NCBI RefSeq assembly: GCF_000620145.1
Contig: NZ_KK211084.1
Span: 99,740 to 163,739 of the forward strand
Length of the DNA stretch: 64,000 bases
DNA from: Deefgea rivuli DSM 18356
Lineage (GTDB): Bacteria > Pseudomonadota > Gammaproteobacteria > Burkholderiales > Chitinibacteraceae
Reading direction: 5' to 3'
Under the pieces are notes generated by a model. It saw only the letters and a list, made by a program, of their open reading frames with translations, was not told the DNA's origin and ran no database searches. Below, piece after piece: positions 25,540 through 34,372 of this stretch. Positions within the stretch are counted from its first letter, which is position 1. Each line of letters opens with the position of its first letter. A program made the position numbers and the translations under genes.

Positions 25540-26394
25540 ATGAAAAAACGATTAATTTATATTGCTACGGCACTACTATTGCTTTTTTTGGCGTGGAACG
25601 CGTGGGAATGGCGGCCAATGAGTCCGCCTGCGGCAAGCACGATTGCAGCCAATCAAGCTAAAACCGAACAAAAAATACGCACGGCTTTCTTACCCAATTG
25701 GGATCAAGTGCCATTAGAAGAAATGGAACGGCAAGCGAATAAATATCCAAAGCAAGTGGTATTAGAAGGTGCAAGCCATAGGCGCTGGATTGCACTCACT
25801 TTTGATGATGGGCCAAGTAACTACACGCGCCGTTTGCTGGCGATTTTAAAACAACAACAAGTGCCGGCGACGTTTTATATGACCGCCAAATCAATGGAAG
25901 GCCGCGAAGATCTGGTCAAAGAAGTTTGGCAGGCAGGCCATGAATTGGGCAATCATTCAGTAAACCATCCGCATTTATCCGAATTAGCCGAACGCTATTG
26001 GGATGAAGAAATCGGCCCGACGCAGGAGAAATTTCGCAGTATTGTCGGCTTTGCGCCCAACACGATGCGGCCACCCTACGGTGAAATCACTGATGCGCAA
26101 ATTGAAGATTTAGCCAAGCGCGGCATTAAAGTGGTTTTATGGTCAATTGATACACAAGATTGGAATAAAAATCGCATGTTATTTGGTGCGCATAAAATTG
26201 AGAGATCAATCCAAGATGCTATCCATGAGGAAGCCATTGTACTCATGCATGATGCGGGAGGCCGCCGAGAAAACACCTTAGCGGCGGTCGAACAGTTGAT
26301 TCCTTGGCTTAAAGCCGGTGGCTATGAATTCGTCACCGTGAGCCAGATGCTGGGATTGCCTGCGCAGCCCACGCCGAGCCCGCTGCAAAAATAA
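25540..26394 (+). CDS. Membrane-anchored polysaccharide (chitooligosaccharide-type) deacetylase
   Basis: A 284-residue carbohydrate esterase family 4 (NodB-type) enzyme. An N-terminal helix (residues ~4-20) should anchor or export it. All five catalytic motifs are visible: TFDDGPS (Asp89/Asp90), HSVNHPHL (His139, His143), RPPYG (Arg177 region), W in VVLWSIDTQDW, and LMHDAG (His237). It would remove N-acetyl groups from chitin oligomers or peptidoglycan. Two ABC permease genes follow within about 60 bp, hinting that the product or substrate is an oligosaccharide taken up by that transporter. Specificity is inference. Confidence 0.88.
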   Translation: MKKRLIYIATALLLLFLAWNAWEWRPMSPPAASTIAANQAKTEQKIRTAFLPNWDQVPLEEMERQANKYPKQVVLEGASHRRWIALTFDDGPSNYTRRLLAILKQQQVPATFYMTAKSMEGREDLVKEVWQAGHELGNHSVNHPHLSELAERYWDEEIGPTQEKFRSIVGFAPNTMRPPYGEITDAQIEDLAKRGIKVVLWSIDTQDWNKNRMLFGAHKIERSIQDAIHEEAIVLMHDAGGRRENTLAAVEQLIPWLKAGGYEFVTVSQMLGLPAQPTPSPLQK

Positions 26395-26450
26395 TTGTGA
26401 ATGATATTGTCGCCGCTTTTAATAAAAGGCGACAAAACTTAGAGGTCGTC

Positions 26451-27338
26451 ATGGCAAAACCCGGTGTTAAATCTTATACCGCCTATTTATTTATCCTACC
26501 TTTTGCTTTGCCGTTTCTGCTCTTTGGCTTGTGGCCCTTACTCTACAATCTCTATCTGTCGTTTATGGATTATTTTATTGTTAGCGGCGTGACGGCGTGG
26601 AATAGTTTTGCCAATTATGTTGAGCTCACTCAAAACCCGTATTTCGCGCTCGGCTTCAAAAACTCACTGTTATTCTTAATTACCGTGCCAATTCTACAAA
26701 TTGGCGCGCTCGGCATGGCGATGCTATTGTTTCGCCGCCTGCCAGGAATTACTTTTTTTCGCGCGGGATTCTATTACCCCGTGATTATTGCGATTCCGAT
26801 TGCGGGAATTGCTTGGGATTATTTTTTTGCTTCTCAAGGCATTTTAAATGGTTTATTAAGCGCCGCCGATTTACTACCTGACGGGCAAAATATCGCTTGG
26901 GTCACTGATGATCATATTGCTTTGTATTCAGTCATGCTTTTTTTTATCTGGAAAAACGTCGGCTATTACATGGTGCTGTATTTAATTGGCTTGCAGCGTG
27001 TGCCGCAAGATTTATTGGATGCCGCCAAACTCGATGGTACTAATCCGTGGCAAGCATTCTGGCACGTCACCTTGCCTGCACTGCGCTCCGTGATTTTATT
27101 GTGCACGCTGCTATCGACGATCGGTGCGCTCAAAGTGCTGGTTGAGGTGATGGTGCTCACTGGTGGCGCTCATGACACGGTAACAATGCTGTTATTTGTC
27201 TATGCGGTGGCGTTTACTTTCAGCGATTTTGGCCTCGCCGCAGCGGCGAGCAGCATCATCTTAGCGCTGTGCTTAATGATTGCTGCCATTTTATTTAAAT
27301 TTTTGGGCGAAGACGGCGCTTGGGGTAAAGGATGCTAA
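26451..27338 (+). CDS. ABC sugar transporter permease (MalF/UgpA type)
   Basis: A 295-residue inner-membrane permease with six hydrophobic segments. The EAA loop DAAKLDGTNPWQAFWHVTLP (about residues 187-206) docks the ATPase. The CUT1 carbohydrate family is indicated by the N-terminus YLFILPFALPFLLFGLWPLL. I chose ATG 26451 because AGAGG lies 6-10 bases upstream; a GTG 54 bases earlier is in frame. Its end overlaps the next permease by seven bases (ATG inside the last codons). No binding protein or ATPase gene is adjacent, so those subunits must come from elsewhere. Confidence 0.88.
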   Translation: MAKPGVKSYTAYLFILPFALPFLLFGLWPLLYNLYLSFMDYFIVSGVTAWNSFANYVELTQNPYFALGFKNSLLFLITVPILQIGALGMAMLLFRRLPGITFFRAGFYYPVIIAIPIAGIAWDYFFASQGILNGLLSAADLLPDGQNIAWVTDDHIALYSVMLFFIWKNVGYYMVLYLIGLQRVPQDLLDAAKLDGTNPWQAFWHVTLPALRSVILLCTLLSTIGALKVLVEVMVLTGGAHDTVTMLLFVYAVAFTFSDFGLAAAASSIILALCLMIAAILFKFLGEDGAWGKGC

Positions 27339-28246
27339 TTCAATCGACAACACGCGCACACCGCCCGTATTCAATCACACTGCTGAGCTTAATCACGCTC
27401 ATGCTGCGCTACACGCTACTCACGCTGGGCGTATTGGTAATGATGTTGCCGTTTTTATGGGCACTGTCAGTGGGTGTATCGAAAGATCCCAGTGCCGTGG
27501 TTCACCTAGCCGATGCGGCGTTTAATGTGGCCGATGGCGATTTAAGTCCGCTCTGGTCGGCGCTGTGGCCGCAAGAATTCACCACATCTTGGTTTGAACG
27601 CGCCTTTAATGATTTTCCGCTGCTGAACTATCTGAACAATTCCGCGATTTTAAGTAGCGTCACCGTGACGTTGACGCTGGCTTTGAGTATTCCAGCTGCG
27701 TTTGCTTTCGCGCAAATGGAATTTTATGGTCGCAACGTGATGTTTATTATTTTGCTCGCGACAATCATGATTCCCAGTGAAGTCAGCATCGTGCCCAATT
27801 ATTTAACTTTAGGCGGCATGAAACTGCTCAATACCTATGCCGCAGCGGTGCTACCCAATATCGCCAGCGCGCTGGGTGTATTTTTACTGAAGCAATATTT
27901 TGAACAATTACCCAAAGAAATTTTTGACGCAGCGCGAGTTGATGGCGCAAAAGAATGGCAATTGCTCTGGCACATCGCGATTCCACAATCGTATCCAGCG
28001 ATTACGGCATTGGCGATTATGACGATGGTACTGGCGTGGAATGATTATCTGTGGCCAGCGCTGGTGCTCAAAGAAGCGGCCAAACAGCCCGTCACCGTCA
28101 GCGTATTTAATATGCTGACCGGCCCACTATCGAGCATCAGCAATCTAGTCTTGGCGACAACCGTGCTGGCGATTGTGCCAGTCTTGCTCTGCCTATCGCT
28201 GGGGCAGCGTTTCTTTTTGGGTGGCATGCAGACGGATCCGTCTTAG
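27332..28246 (+). CDS. ABC sugar transporter permease (MalG/UgpE type)
   Basis: A 304-residue partner permease. Six helices are present, with the loop LNYLNNSAILSSVTVTLTLALSIPAAFAFAQM and the EAA motif DAARVDGAKEWQLLWHIAIPQS (about residues 208-229). AAAGG precedes ATG 27332. The overlap with the upstream permease implies coupled translation and a heterodimer. It resembles CUT1 MalG-type components for di- and oligosaccharides. With the deacetylase upstream, a chitin-derived oligosaccharide is a reasonable but unproven substrate. Confidence 0.88.
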   Translation: MLIQSTTRAHRPYSITLLSLITLMLRYTLLTLGVLVMMLPFLWALSVGVSKDPSAVVHLADAAFNVADGDLSPLWSALWPQEFTTSWFERAFNDFPLLNYLNNSAILSSVTVTLTLALSIPAAFAFAQMEFYGRNVMFIILLATIMIPSEVSIVPNYLTLGGMKLLNTYAAAVLPNIASALGVFLLKQYFEQLPKEIFDAARVDGAKEWQLLWHIAIPQSYPAITALAIMTMVLAWNDYLWPALVLKEAAKQPVTVSVFNMLTGPLSSISNLVLATTVLAIVPVLLCLSLGQRFFLGGMQTDPS

Positions 28247-28270
28247 AATTTCATAAATTTTCACTATGCG

Positions 28271-28371
28271 GTAGGGTGGGCTTTAGCCCACCAGCAACGC
28301 GCCATTTCGATCATTCGCAACGCCGACTGGCGTACCCTACTCGCGCAACGGTGGGCTAAAGCCCACCCTAC
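28271..28371. repeat. R5 inverted-arm repeat
   Basis: GTAGGGTGGGCTTTAGCCCA is at the left and its inverted partner GTGGGCTAAAGCCCACCCTA at the right, with about 57 bp between. Each arm is itself a palindrome. This kind of arm is common in many proteobacterial genomes. The right arm overlaps the puuC stop codon (TAG of TCGTAGGG on the minus strand). Confidence 0.85.
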
Positions 28372-29873
28372 GAAAGCTTAATCAACGTCGATTTCAACTC
28401 GGTGTATTTTTCCAGCGCGTGCAGCGATTTATCGCGGCCATTGCCCGATTGCTTGTAGCCGCCAAACGGCAAATTCATATCGCCGCCTTCGTCATAACAA
28501 TTAATCCAGACCGTTCCGGCACGCAGTTTCTTTGCCATCGTATGCGCCGTTGTTAGATTTGAAGTCCAAACTGCGGCGGCCAAACCGTATTCGCTGTTGT
28601 TAGCAATTTGGATCGCTTCATCAAACGTATCGAACACAATCACACTGCACACGGGGCCAAAAATTTCTTCGCGGGCAATCGTCGTATTGGCTGCTGTGTT
28701 AAAAATCGCTGGCGTGATAAATAAGCCCGTTTCGCCCATCACCACATCACCACCACCCAGATGCTCTGCCTCGACCTTGCCCGCCGCGATATAGGCCAGC
28801 ACTTTGTCGTACTGGATTTGATCGACGATCGCGCCCATTCGCGTGGCCGGATCAAGCGGATCACCCGGCGTGTAAGCCATAGCGGCGGCTTGCAGTGCCG
28901 CAATAAACTGCGGATAGATTTCACGTTGCACCAACACGCGCGAACCCGCCGAGCACATTTCGCCTTGATTATAAAAAACCCCGCCCGCCGCAGCGCTCGC
29001 CGCCCCAGCAATATCGGGACAATCGGCAAGGATGATATTCGGCGATTTTCCGCCTAACTCCAGCCAAACGCGTTTTAAATTCGATTGCGCTGCCGCTTGC
29101 ATGATGCACTTGCCCACCGCCGTTGAACCAGTAAAAGCGATGCAATCGACATCTGGATGCTCAGCCAGCATTCGCCCGGTCGCGCCAGCGCCGGGCAGTA
29201 CTTGCAATACACCATCAGGTAAGCCAGCCGCTTGGGCTAAAGCTGCAATGCGTATCGCCGTGAGTGGCGATTTTTCGGATGGTTTCAAAATCACTGAATT
29301 GCCTGCCGCCAAAGCGGGCGCGATTTTCCAGCTGGCCATCAAAAGTGGGAAATTCCAGGGTACTACCGCAGCAACCACACCCAGCGGTTCTCGCGTGACC
29401 ATACCCACTAGATTGCTAGCCAGCGGCGCAACTTCACCGCCAACTTTATCAATCACCTCGGCGTACCACTGAATGCAATATGCGCTGCCTGCAATGTCTA
29501 CCGCCAAAGAATCAGAAATCGGCTTGCCGGTATCCAGTGTTTCTAGCAAGGCCAGCTCTTCGCTGTGCTCACGAATCAATGCAGCAAAGCGCAACATGAT
29601 GGTTTTTCGTACCACGGGGGCTAAATCCGCCCAACGCCCATCGTCAAACGCTGCGCGCGCCGCCATCACTGCCCGATTCACATCCAGCTCGCCACAATCG
29701 GCAACCTCAGCCAAGGCTTGCCGCGTGGCAGGATTAATTGTTGCAAACGTCTGCCCGCTGGCCGAACTGCAATACTCGCCACCAATAAACGCGCGCCCTT
29801 CAACAGACAGCGCTAGCGCGCGGGCGTGCCAGTTGATTGCTTCTGCGGTTTTTTTTGCGATTAGTTCTGACAT
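28368..29873 (-). CDS. puuC: Gamma-glutamyl-gamma-aminobutyraldehyde dehydrogenase PuuC-like
   Basis: A 501-residue NAD(P)-dependent aldehyde dehydrogenase. The catalytic Cys307 is in QGEMCSAGS, the general base Glu272 in LELGGKSP, and the cofactor loop is FTGSTAVGK. It follows PuuC closely (ENRLFINGEY-like start, LETLDTGKPI, GGYKQSGNGRDKSLHALEKYTELK end). With puuA, puuB and puuD homologues 1.6-7 kb away, a role in putrescine catabolism (gamma-glutamyl-aminobutyraldehyde to gamma-glutamyl-GABA) is well supported. It is transcribed away from the others. The stop codon lies inside an R5 arm. A broad-range aldehyde role is also possible. Confidence 0.9.
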   Translation of the reverse strand: MSELIAKKTAEAINWHARALALSVEGRAFIGGEYCSSASGQTFATINPATRQALAEVADCGELDVNRAVMAARAAFDDGRWADLAPVVRKTIMLRFAALIREHSEELALLETLDTGKPISDSLAVDIAGSAYCIQWYAEVIDKVGGEVAPLASNLVGMVTREPLGVVAAVVPWNFPLLMASWKIAPALAAGNSVILKPSEKSPLTAIRIAALAQAAGLPDGVLQVLPGAGATGRMLAEHPDVDCIAFTGSTAVGKCIMQAAAQSNLKRVWLELGGKSPNIILADCPDIAGAASAAAGGVFYNQGEMCSAGSRVLVQREIYPQFIAALQAAAMAYTPGDPLDPATRMGAIVDQIQYDKVLAYIAAGKVEAEHLGGGDVVMGETGLFITPAIFNTAANTTIAREEIFGPVCSVIVFDTFDEAIQIANNSEYGLAAAVWTSNLTTAHTMAKKLRAGTVWINCYDEGGDMNLPFGGYKQSGNGRDKSLHALEKYTELKSTLIKLS

Positions 29874-29934
29874 TGTACAAGCTCGCTGATGAGTTAAAGG
29901 ATTGAAAGCATTTGTGAATCGAGGTCAAAAACTG

Positions 29935-30016
29935 AGTCCACGAAAGACACGAAAAGCACAAACAGAGGCAACACAGCAGTGACTTTAGCGCTCTTTTTCG
30001 TGTTATTTCGTGGACA
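29935..30016. repeat. R4 CCACGAAA-armed repeat, copy 2
   Basis: GAGTCCACGAAAGACACGAA at the left and TTCGTGTTATTTCGTGGAC at the right, about 80 bp in all. The bases before the left arm (GGTCAAAAACT) also recur before the single arm at 37334, so the element is longer to the left. The rest of the 419-bp puuC-ald gap shows nothing I can name. Confidence 0.75.
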
Positions 30017-30292
30017 AATGGGTTTGTTTTCGATTTTAGCTGTAGCGTGTACAAATCACGATTTGCGCACACGGATGCTCTTTGATCAACATCGCAGCTG
30101 ATTCGCTGCGTCTTTCAGCGCGCAAATTACTGCAGAATTTTTACACCCGGCAGATCAATCACACAGCTCAATCTCAGCATAGATCGCGAATGCATCAGGG
30201 CAAACCCACCTTGGAAAAGCCCTCTTGCCTATCTACACTCCAAGAACACCCCTCAAAATCAGCTGTAAAAAACCCCACAAAGGTGAATCACC

Positions 30293-31408
30293 ATGTTGAT
30301 CGGCGTTCCTAAAGAAATCAAAAATCATGAGTACCGCGTAGGCCTCACGCCAAGCTGCGTCAAAGAGCTGGTCAAACACGGCCACAGCGTACTGATCCAA
30401 AAATACGCGGGCGATGAGATCGGCTTTAGCGCCCATCATTACATCGCGGCAGGCGCGCAGATTGTTGAAACTGCAGAGGAAATCTTTGCTCGCGCCGACA
30501 TGATCGTCAAAGTCAAAGAGCCGCAAGCCAGTGAAATTGCGCTACTGCGCTCAGGGCAAATTCTGTTTACCTATCTGCATCTCGCGCCCGATCCTGCCCA
30601 AGCGCAAGGCCTGATCGCCTCAGACTGCATCGCAATTGCGTATGAAACCGTCACCGATGTGCGCGGTGGCTTGCCACTGTTGGCACCGATGTCTGAAGTC
30701 GCAGGTCGAATGTCGATCCAAGCTGGCGCGCATTGTTTGGAAAAAACCCAAGGCGGCTCGGGAATTTTGCTCAGTGGTGTGCCAGGCGTAGCGCCTGCAA
30801 ATGTGGTCGTACTGGGTGGCGGCGTTGTTGGTGTGAATGCCGCAAGAATGGCGATGGGCTTGGGTGCGAATGTATCGATTTTTGATGTATCGCTCAATCG
30901 CCTGAAAGAAATCGACGCGCAATTTGGCCCGCAACTGACCACGCTGTATTCCACCACCGATGCGATTGAAGTCGCGCTCGCTAGCGCAGATCTCATTATT
31001 GGCGCGGTACTAATTCCGGGTGCCGCTGCGCCTAAGCTAGTTTCACGGCAGATGCTCAAATTAATGAAACCCGGCTCAGTCTTGGTGGATGTCGCCATCG
31101 ATCAAGGCGGCTGCTTTGAAACTTCGCACGCCACTACACACGAAGCACCCACCTATGTCGTCGAAAACGTGATTCATTATTGCGTCGCCAATATGCCCGG
31201 CGGCGTTGCTCGCACCGCAACCTTGGCGCTCACCAACGCGACCTTGCCTTTTGTGCTGGCTTTGGCCAATAAAGGTTGGCAACAAGCTTTGCATGACGAT
31301 GTTCATTTACGCAATGGCCTGAATGTCTGCCAAGGAAAAGTCACCCACGCTGCCGTCGCTAAAGATTTAGAGCTGGATTATTTCACTGCGCTTGAGGTAT
31401 TAAATTAA
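30293..31408 (+). CDS. ald: Alanine dehydrogenase
   Basis: A 371-residue cytosolic enzyme interconverting L-alanine and pyruvate plus ammonia with NAD. The family start MLIGVPKEIKNHEYRVGLTP with the substrate Arg is present, as are KVKEPQ (catalytic Lys), the YLHLA block with His, the Rossmann motif VVVLGGGVVGVNAA and NMPGGVARTATLALTNATLP near the C-terminus. The length is that of bacterial Ald. AAAGG lies 9 bases upstream of the ATG. It lies between puuC and puuDAB, so the cluster handles more than putrescine nitrogen. A terminator follows. Confidence 0.96.
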   Translation: MLIGVPKEIKNHEYRVGLTPSCVKELVKHGHSVLIQKYAGDEIGFSAHHYIAAGAQIVETAEEIFARADMIVKVKEPQASEIALLRSGQILFTYLHLAPDPAQAQGLIASDCIAIAYETVTDVRGGLPLLAPMSEVAGRMSIQAGAHCLEKTQGGSGILLSGVPGVAPANVVVLGGGVVGVNAARMAMGLGANVSIFDVSLNRLKEIDAQFGPQLTTLYSTTDAIEVALASADLIIGAVLIPGAAAPKLVSRQMLKLMKPGSVLVDVAIDQGGCFETSHATTHEAPTYVVENVIHYCVANMPGGVARTATLALTNATLPFVLALANKGWQQALHDDVHLRNGLNVCQGKVTHAAVAKDLELDYFTALEVLN

Positions 31409-31410
31409 AA

Positions 31411-31449
31411 AATTGCCATTCTTATAAAAGAGTTCGAATGGCATTTTTA
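31411..31449 (+). terminator. Terminator after ald
   Basis: TGCCATTC, 14-base loop, GAATGGCATTTTT, with A residues before the stem. Moderate stem and short T run three bases after the ald stop. Confidence 0.7.
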
Positions 31450-31528
31450 TACCCTCAGCCCCAGAATAAAGCCTTTTTATGATTTGTCATTTCTAATGAT
31501 TCATCAGCAGCGCACACGAAGGATTGCT

Positions 31529-32269
31529 ATGGCTTTACCCCTCATTGGAATTGTATGTTGCCGTAGTTTAGAAAGCGGGCATTTTCATCATTGGGTTGGT
31601 GAGAAATACATCGCCGCAATCCAAGCGGCTGGCGGCTTTCCCTTATTGATTCCAGCGCTCGGCGCTACGCATCATGCACAAATTTTAAGCCGCGTAAACG
31701 GCCTACTTTTTACCGGCAGTATGAGTAATATTGAGCCACACCATTACGGTGCCAGCACCTTAGACAATGATTTTAACGACCCTGCACGCGATGCAACAAC
31801 GCTCCCCCTCATCTACCAAGCCATTGCTGCAGGTATTCCAGTGCTAGGCATTTGTCGTGGTGCGCAAGAAATGAATGTCGCCTTTGGCGGCACGCTGCAT
31901 CAACAAATTCAAATTCAAAATAATATGCTCGATCACCGCGAGCCAGAAGGCGATTTGCCGACCATGTATGGGTTAGCACATGAAATCACCTTGCAATCTA
32001 ATGGACTACTGCGCCAACTCTACGGCCAAGATCATGCAATGGTGAATTCATTGCACCAGCAAGGCGTAAAGCAGCTCGGTAAGGGATTAATCTCTGAGGC
32101 CACCGCGCCCGATGGCTTGATCGAAGCGTTCCGCGTGGCCGATGCGCCCACCTTTAACCTCGCCGTGCAATGGCATCCTGAATGGCAATATCAAGACAAC
32201 CCGCTGTCGCTGGCGATTTTTAACGCCTTTGGCGCAGCGTGTTTGGCGCATTACGAGAAAAACCGCTAG
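31529..32269 (+). CDS. puuD: Gamma-glutamyl-GABA hydrolase PuuD-like
   Basis: A 246-residue class I glutamine-amidotransferase-like hydrolase. It releases GABA and glutamate from gamma-glutamyl-GABA, the last step of the Puu pathway. Nucleophile Cys109 is in VLGICRGAQEMNVAFGG and the His-Glu pair in VQWHPEWQ near the C-terminus; MVNSLHQQGV is typical of the family. I chose ATG 31529 with GAAGGA 6 bases upstream. The stop codon TAG is the start of an R4 arm (CTAGTCCACG). puuA follows after that element. Confidence 0.93.
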   Translation: MALPLIGIVCCRSLESGHFHHWVGEKYIAAIQAAGGFPLLIPALGATHHAQILSRVNGLLFTGSMSNIEPHHYGASTLDNDFNDPARDATTLPLIYQAIAAGIPVLGICRGAQEMNVAFGGTLHQQIQIQNNMLDHREPEGDLPTMYGLAHEITLQSNGLLRQLYGQDHAMVNSLHQQGVKQLGKGLISEATAPDGLIEAFRVADAPTFNLAVQWHPEWQYQDNPLSLAIFNAFGAACLAHYEKNR

Positions 32270-32433
32270 TCCACGAAAGACACGAAAAAAACACACCAGT
32301 TAAGTACTCACAAATAACAAATTAGCACTCGCGAGCACGCCCACGAAACTAAAAAAAACAACTCAATTGAAATACCATCCACGACAAAAACTTCAATCTT
32401 TCGTTCGTGCTTTTCGTGTTTTTCGTGGACTAG
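32266..32433. repeat. R4 CCACGAAA-armed repeat, copy 3 (between puuD and puuA)
   Basis: It starts CTAGTCCACGAAAGACACGA and ends with the inverted TTTTCGTGTTTTTCGTGGAC-TAG, so the outer 13 bases are perfect inverted repeats around a 168-bp element. It fills nearly the whole puuD-puuA spacer. The TAG at its left end is the puuD stop. Confidence 0.85.
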
Positions 32434-32461
32434 GAATTAAGTCTGTAAGACAGGAGCAAAT

Positions 32462-33790
32462 ATGAGCCTTATTAGCGAATGGCTGCGCGAGCGCAGAATT
32501 ACCGAAGTCGAATGCGTGACGCCTGATTTCACTGGCATCGCGCGCGGCAAAATTGTGCCGCGTGAAAAATTCAATGAAGACGACGGCATGCGCTTGCCGC
32601 AAGTGGTGCTGGTGCAAACCGTGACGGGCGAATACGCCGAAAACATCACGCCCGCCACCGATCCCGATATGGTACTGATCCCCGACCCGAATACGATACG
32701 CCTAGTTCCGTGGGCGAAAGATCCGGTTGCGCAAGTAATCCACGATTGCTTTCATTTTGACGGCACGCCAGTTGAGCTATCACCACGCTATGTGCTGCGC
32801 CGCGTACTCAAGCTCTACGAAGATCGCGGCTGGGAGCCAGTCGTCGCGCCAGAAATGGAGTTTTATCTGGTGGATATTAACCGCGATCCTGATTTACCAC
32901 TGCAACCACCGCTAGGCAGAACGGGTCGTCCCGAAACGGGGCGCAAAGCGTATTCAATCGACGCAGTGAACGAATATGACGACCTGTTTGAAGACGTTTA
33001 CGACTATTGCGACGCGCAAGGTTTGCAAATTGATACGCTGATTCACGAAGTCGGCGCTTGCCAAATGGAGATTAATTTCCTGCATGGCAATGCGCTGGAA
33101 CTGGCCGATCAGATTTTCTTATTTAAGCGCACCGTGCGCGAAGCAGCGATCCGCCATCAAATGTACGCCACTTTTATGGCCAAGCCGATGGAAAACGAGC
33201 CAGGCTCCGCGATGCATATTCATATGAGCGTGGTCGATAAAATCAGCGGCAAAAACGTATTTTCCAATGACGATGGCAGCCCGAGCGTCGAGTTTTATCA
33301 ATCCATCGCTGGCATGCAAAAATACTTCCCGGCGGTGATTTCGCTGTTTGCGCCGTTCGTGAATAGCTACCGCCGCCTAACTCGCTATTACGCCGCGCCG
33401 ATCAATGTGCAATGGGGCTTTGATAATCGCACTTGCGGCATCCGCATTCCGTATTCCACGCCTGCCGCGCGCCGCATCGAAAACCGCGTTCCCGGCGTCG
33501 ATTGCAATCCCTATCTGGCGCTGGCCGCCACGCTCGCCTGCGGCTATTTAGGCATTGTTGAAAACTTGAGTCCTTCAGAGCCACTCACTGGCGACGCCTA
33601 CAGCCTGCCCTTTGCGTTCGAACGTGGTCTCGAAGGCGCAATAACTGCATTAGCCGACTGCAAACCGATTGGCGACGTACTGGGAGAAAAATTTATCCAA
33701 GCCTATTGCGCTGTGAAGCAATCAGAATACGTGGAGTACGCCAAAGTGATTAGCCCGTGGGAGCGAAAGCACTTGTTATTACATGTTTAA
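32462..33790 (+). CDS. puuA: Gamma-glutamylputrescine synthetase PuuA-like
   Basis: A 442-residue glutamine-synthetase-superfamily ligase that joins glutamate to putrescine with ATP, committing putrescine to degradation. GS landmarks are visible: VVAPEMEFYLVD (metal Glu), GACQMEINF, NEPGSAMHIHMSV (conserved His), and RIPYSTPAARRIENRVPGVDCNPYLALAATL. The length and style are of the PuuA/GlnA-III group rather than assimilatory GlnA (no tyrosine adenylylation site). It follows puuD on the same strand after an R4 element. No puuP permease or puuR repressor is in the window. Confidence 0.9.
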   Translation: MSLISEWLRERRITEVECVTPDFTGIARGKIVPREKFNEDDGMRLPQVVLVQTVTGEYAENITPATDPDMVLIPDPNTIRLVPWAKDPVAQVIHDCFHFDGTPVELSPRYVLRRVLKLYEDRGWEPVVAPEMEFYLVDINRDPDLPLQPPLGRTGRPETGRKAYSIDAVNEYDDLFEDVYDYCDAQGLQIDTLIHEVGACQMEINFLHGNALELADQIFLFKRTVREAAIRHQMYATFMAKPMENEPGSAMHIHMSVVDKISGKNVFSNDDGSPSVEFYQSIAGMQKYFPAVISLFAPFVNSYRRLTRYYAAPINVQWGFDNRTCGIRIPYSTPAARRIENRVPGVDCNPYLALAATLACGYLGIVENLSPSEPLTGDAYSLPFAFERGLEGAITALADCKPIGDVLGEKFIQAYCAVKQSEYVEYAKVISPWERKHLLLHV

Positions 33791-33872
33791 TCAGGAAATT
33801 AAGTACATACGGTGACAAGCAGCACCCGCAAAATCTGGCAAAGTCGCTCCTTTTTTGAATTTGGCCAAGACC

Positions 33873-34307
33873 ATGCTGCGGCGATTCCTGCTTTCGCTTT
33901 TAATACTCGTCATCGCAAACCCAATTTGGGCGCTAGACACAGCCCCGCCGCGCTCAAAAAACGAACAAGCCATTCATGCGATGGTGAAAGACTGGGCACA
34001 GGCTTGGCAGAATCAAAACATTGCCGCATATTTGAATTTTTACTCACCCGAATTTGCACCTGCAAATGGCTTGAGTCTGGCGCAATGGCAACAGCAAAGA
34101 ACGGCGCGGATTACCGAGCCACTATTTATCAAAACCGAAACCAGTGCAATCCAAGTGAGCGATTTACACGGCGACTTTGCCCAAGTGCAATTTCAACAAA
34201 AATACACCGCAGCGCAATATCACGATACCGTCACCAAAACCCTACAACTCGAACGCCAGCGCGGGCTGTGGTTAATCGTGAAAGAAAGTAGTAGCCCGAG
34301 TAAATAA
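33873..34307 (+). CDS. Exported NTF2-like domain protein
   Basis: A 144-residue protein with a signal peptide (about residues 1-20, LLSLLILVIANPIWA). A single NTF2/SnoaL-like cone domain is suggested by IHAMVKDWAQAWQNQNIAAYLNFYSPEF, the classic first helix pair, followed by strands ending LQLERQRGLWLIVKES. Such domains occur in periplasmic binding or accessory proteins; no catalytic residues stand out. I chose ATG 33873; a TTG 18 bases earlier is in frame and the ribosome-binding site is weak for both. It lies between puuA and puuB. Unknown function. Confidence 0.75.
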   Translation: MLRRFLLSLLILVIANPIWALDTAPPRSKNEQAIHAMVKDWAQAWQNQNIAAYLNFYSPEFAPANGLSLAQWQQQRTARITEPLFIKTETSAIQVSDLHGDFAQVQFQQKYTAAQYHDTVTKTLQLERQRGLWLIVKESSSPSK

Positions 34308-34357
34308 GGTGTATTGCCCGCTAAGCTATACGTGGCAATAGCTACAATGAAATACCT
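34307..34357. repeat. R1 hairpin repeat, copy 9
   Basis: AGGTgtattGCCcgctaAGCTA, centre, TAGCTacaatgaaataCCT. It starts at the last base of the preceding stop codon and ends 15 bases before puuB, so it sits in the puuB leader. Confidence 0.75.
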
Positions 34358-34372
34358 CAGTTTGGAGTTCAG

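Noticed and set aside
33812-34291. 159-codon frame overlapping the NTF2-like gene after puuA
   Set aside because: The alternative frame (33873-34307) has a signal peptide and family-like helices; this one has neither.
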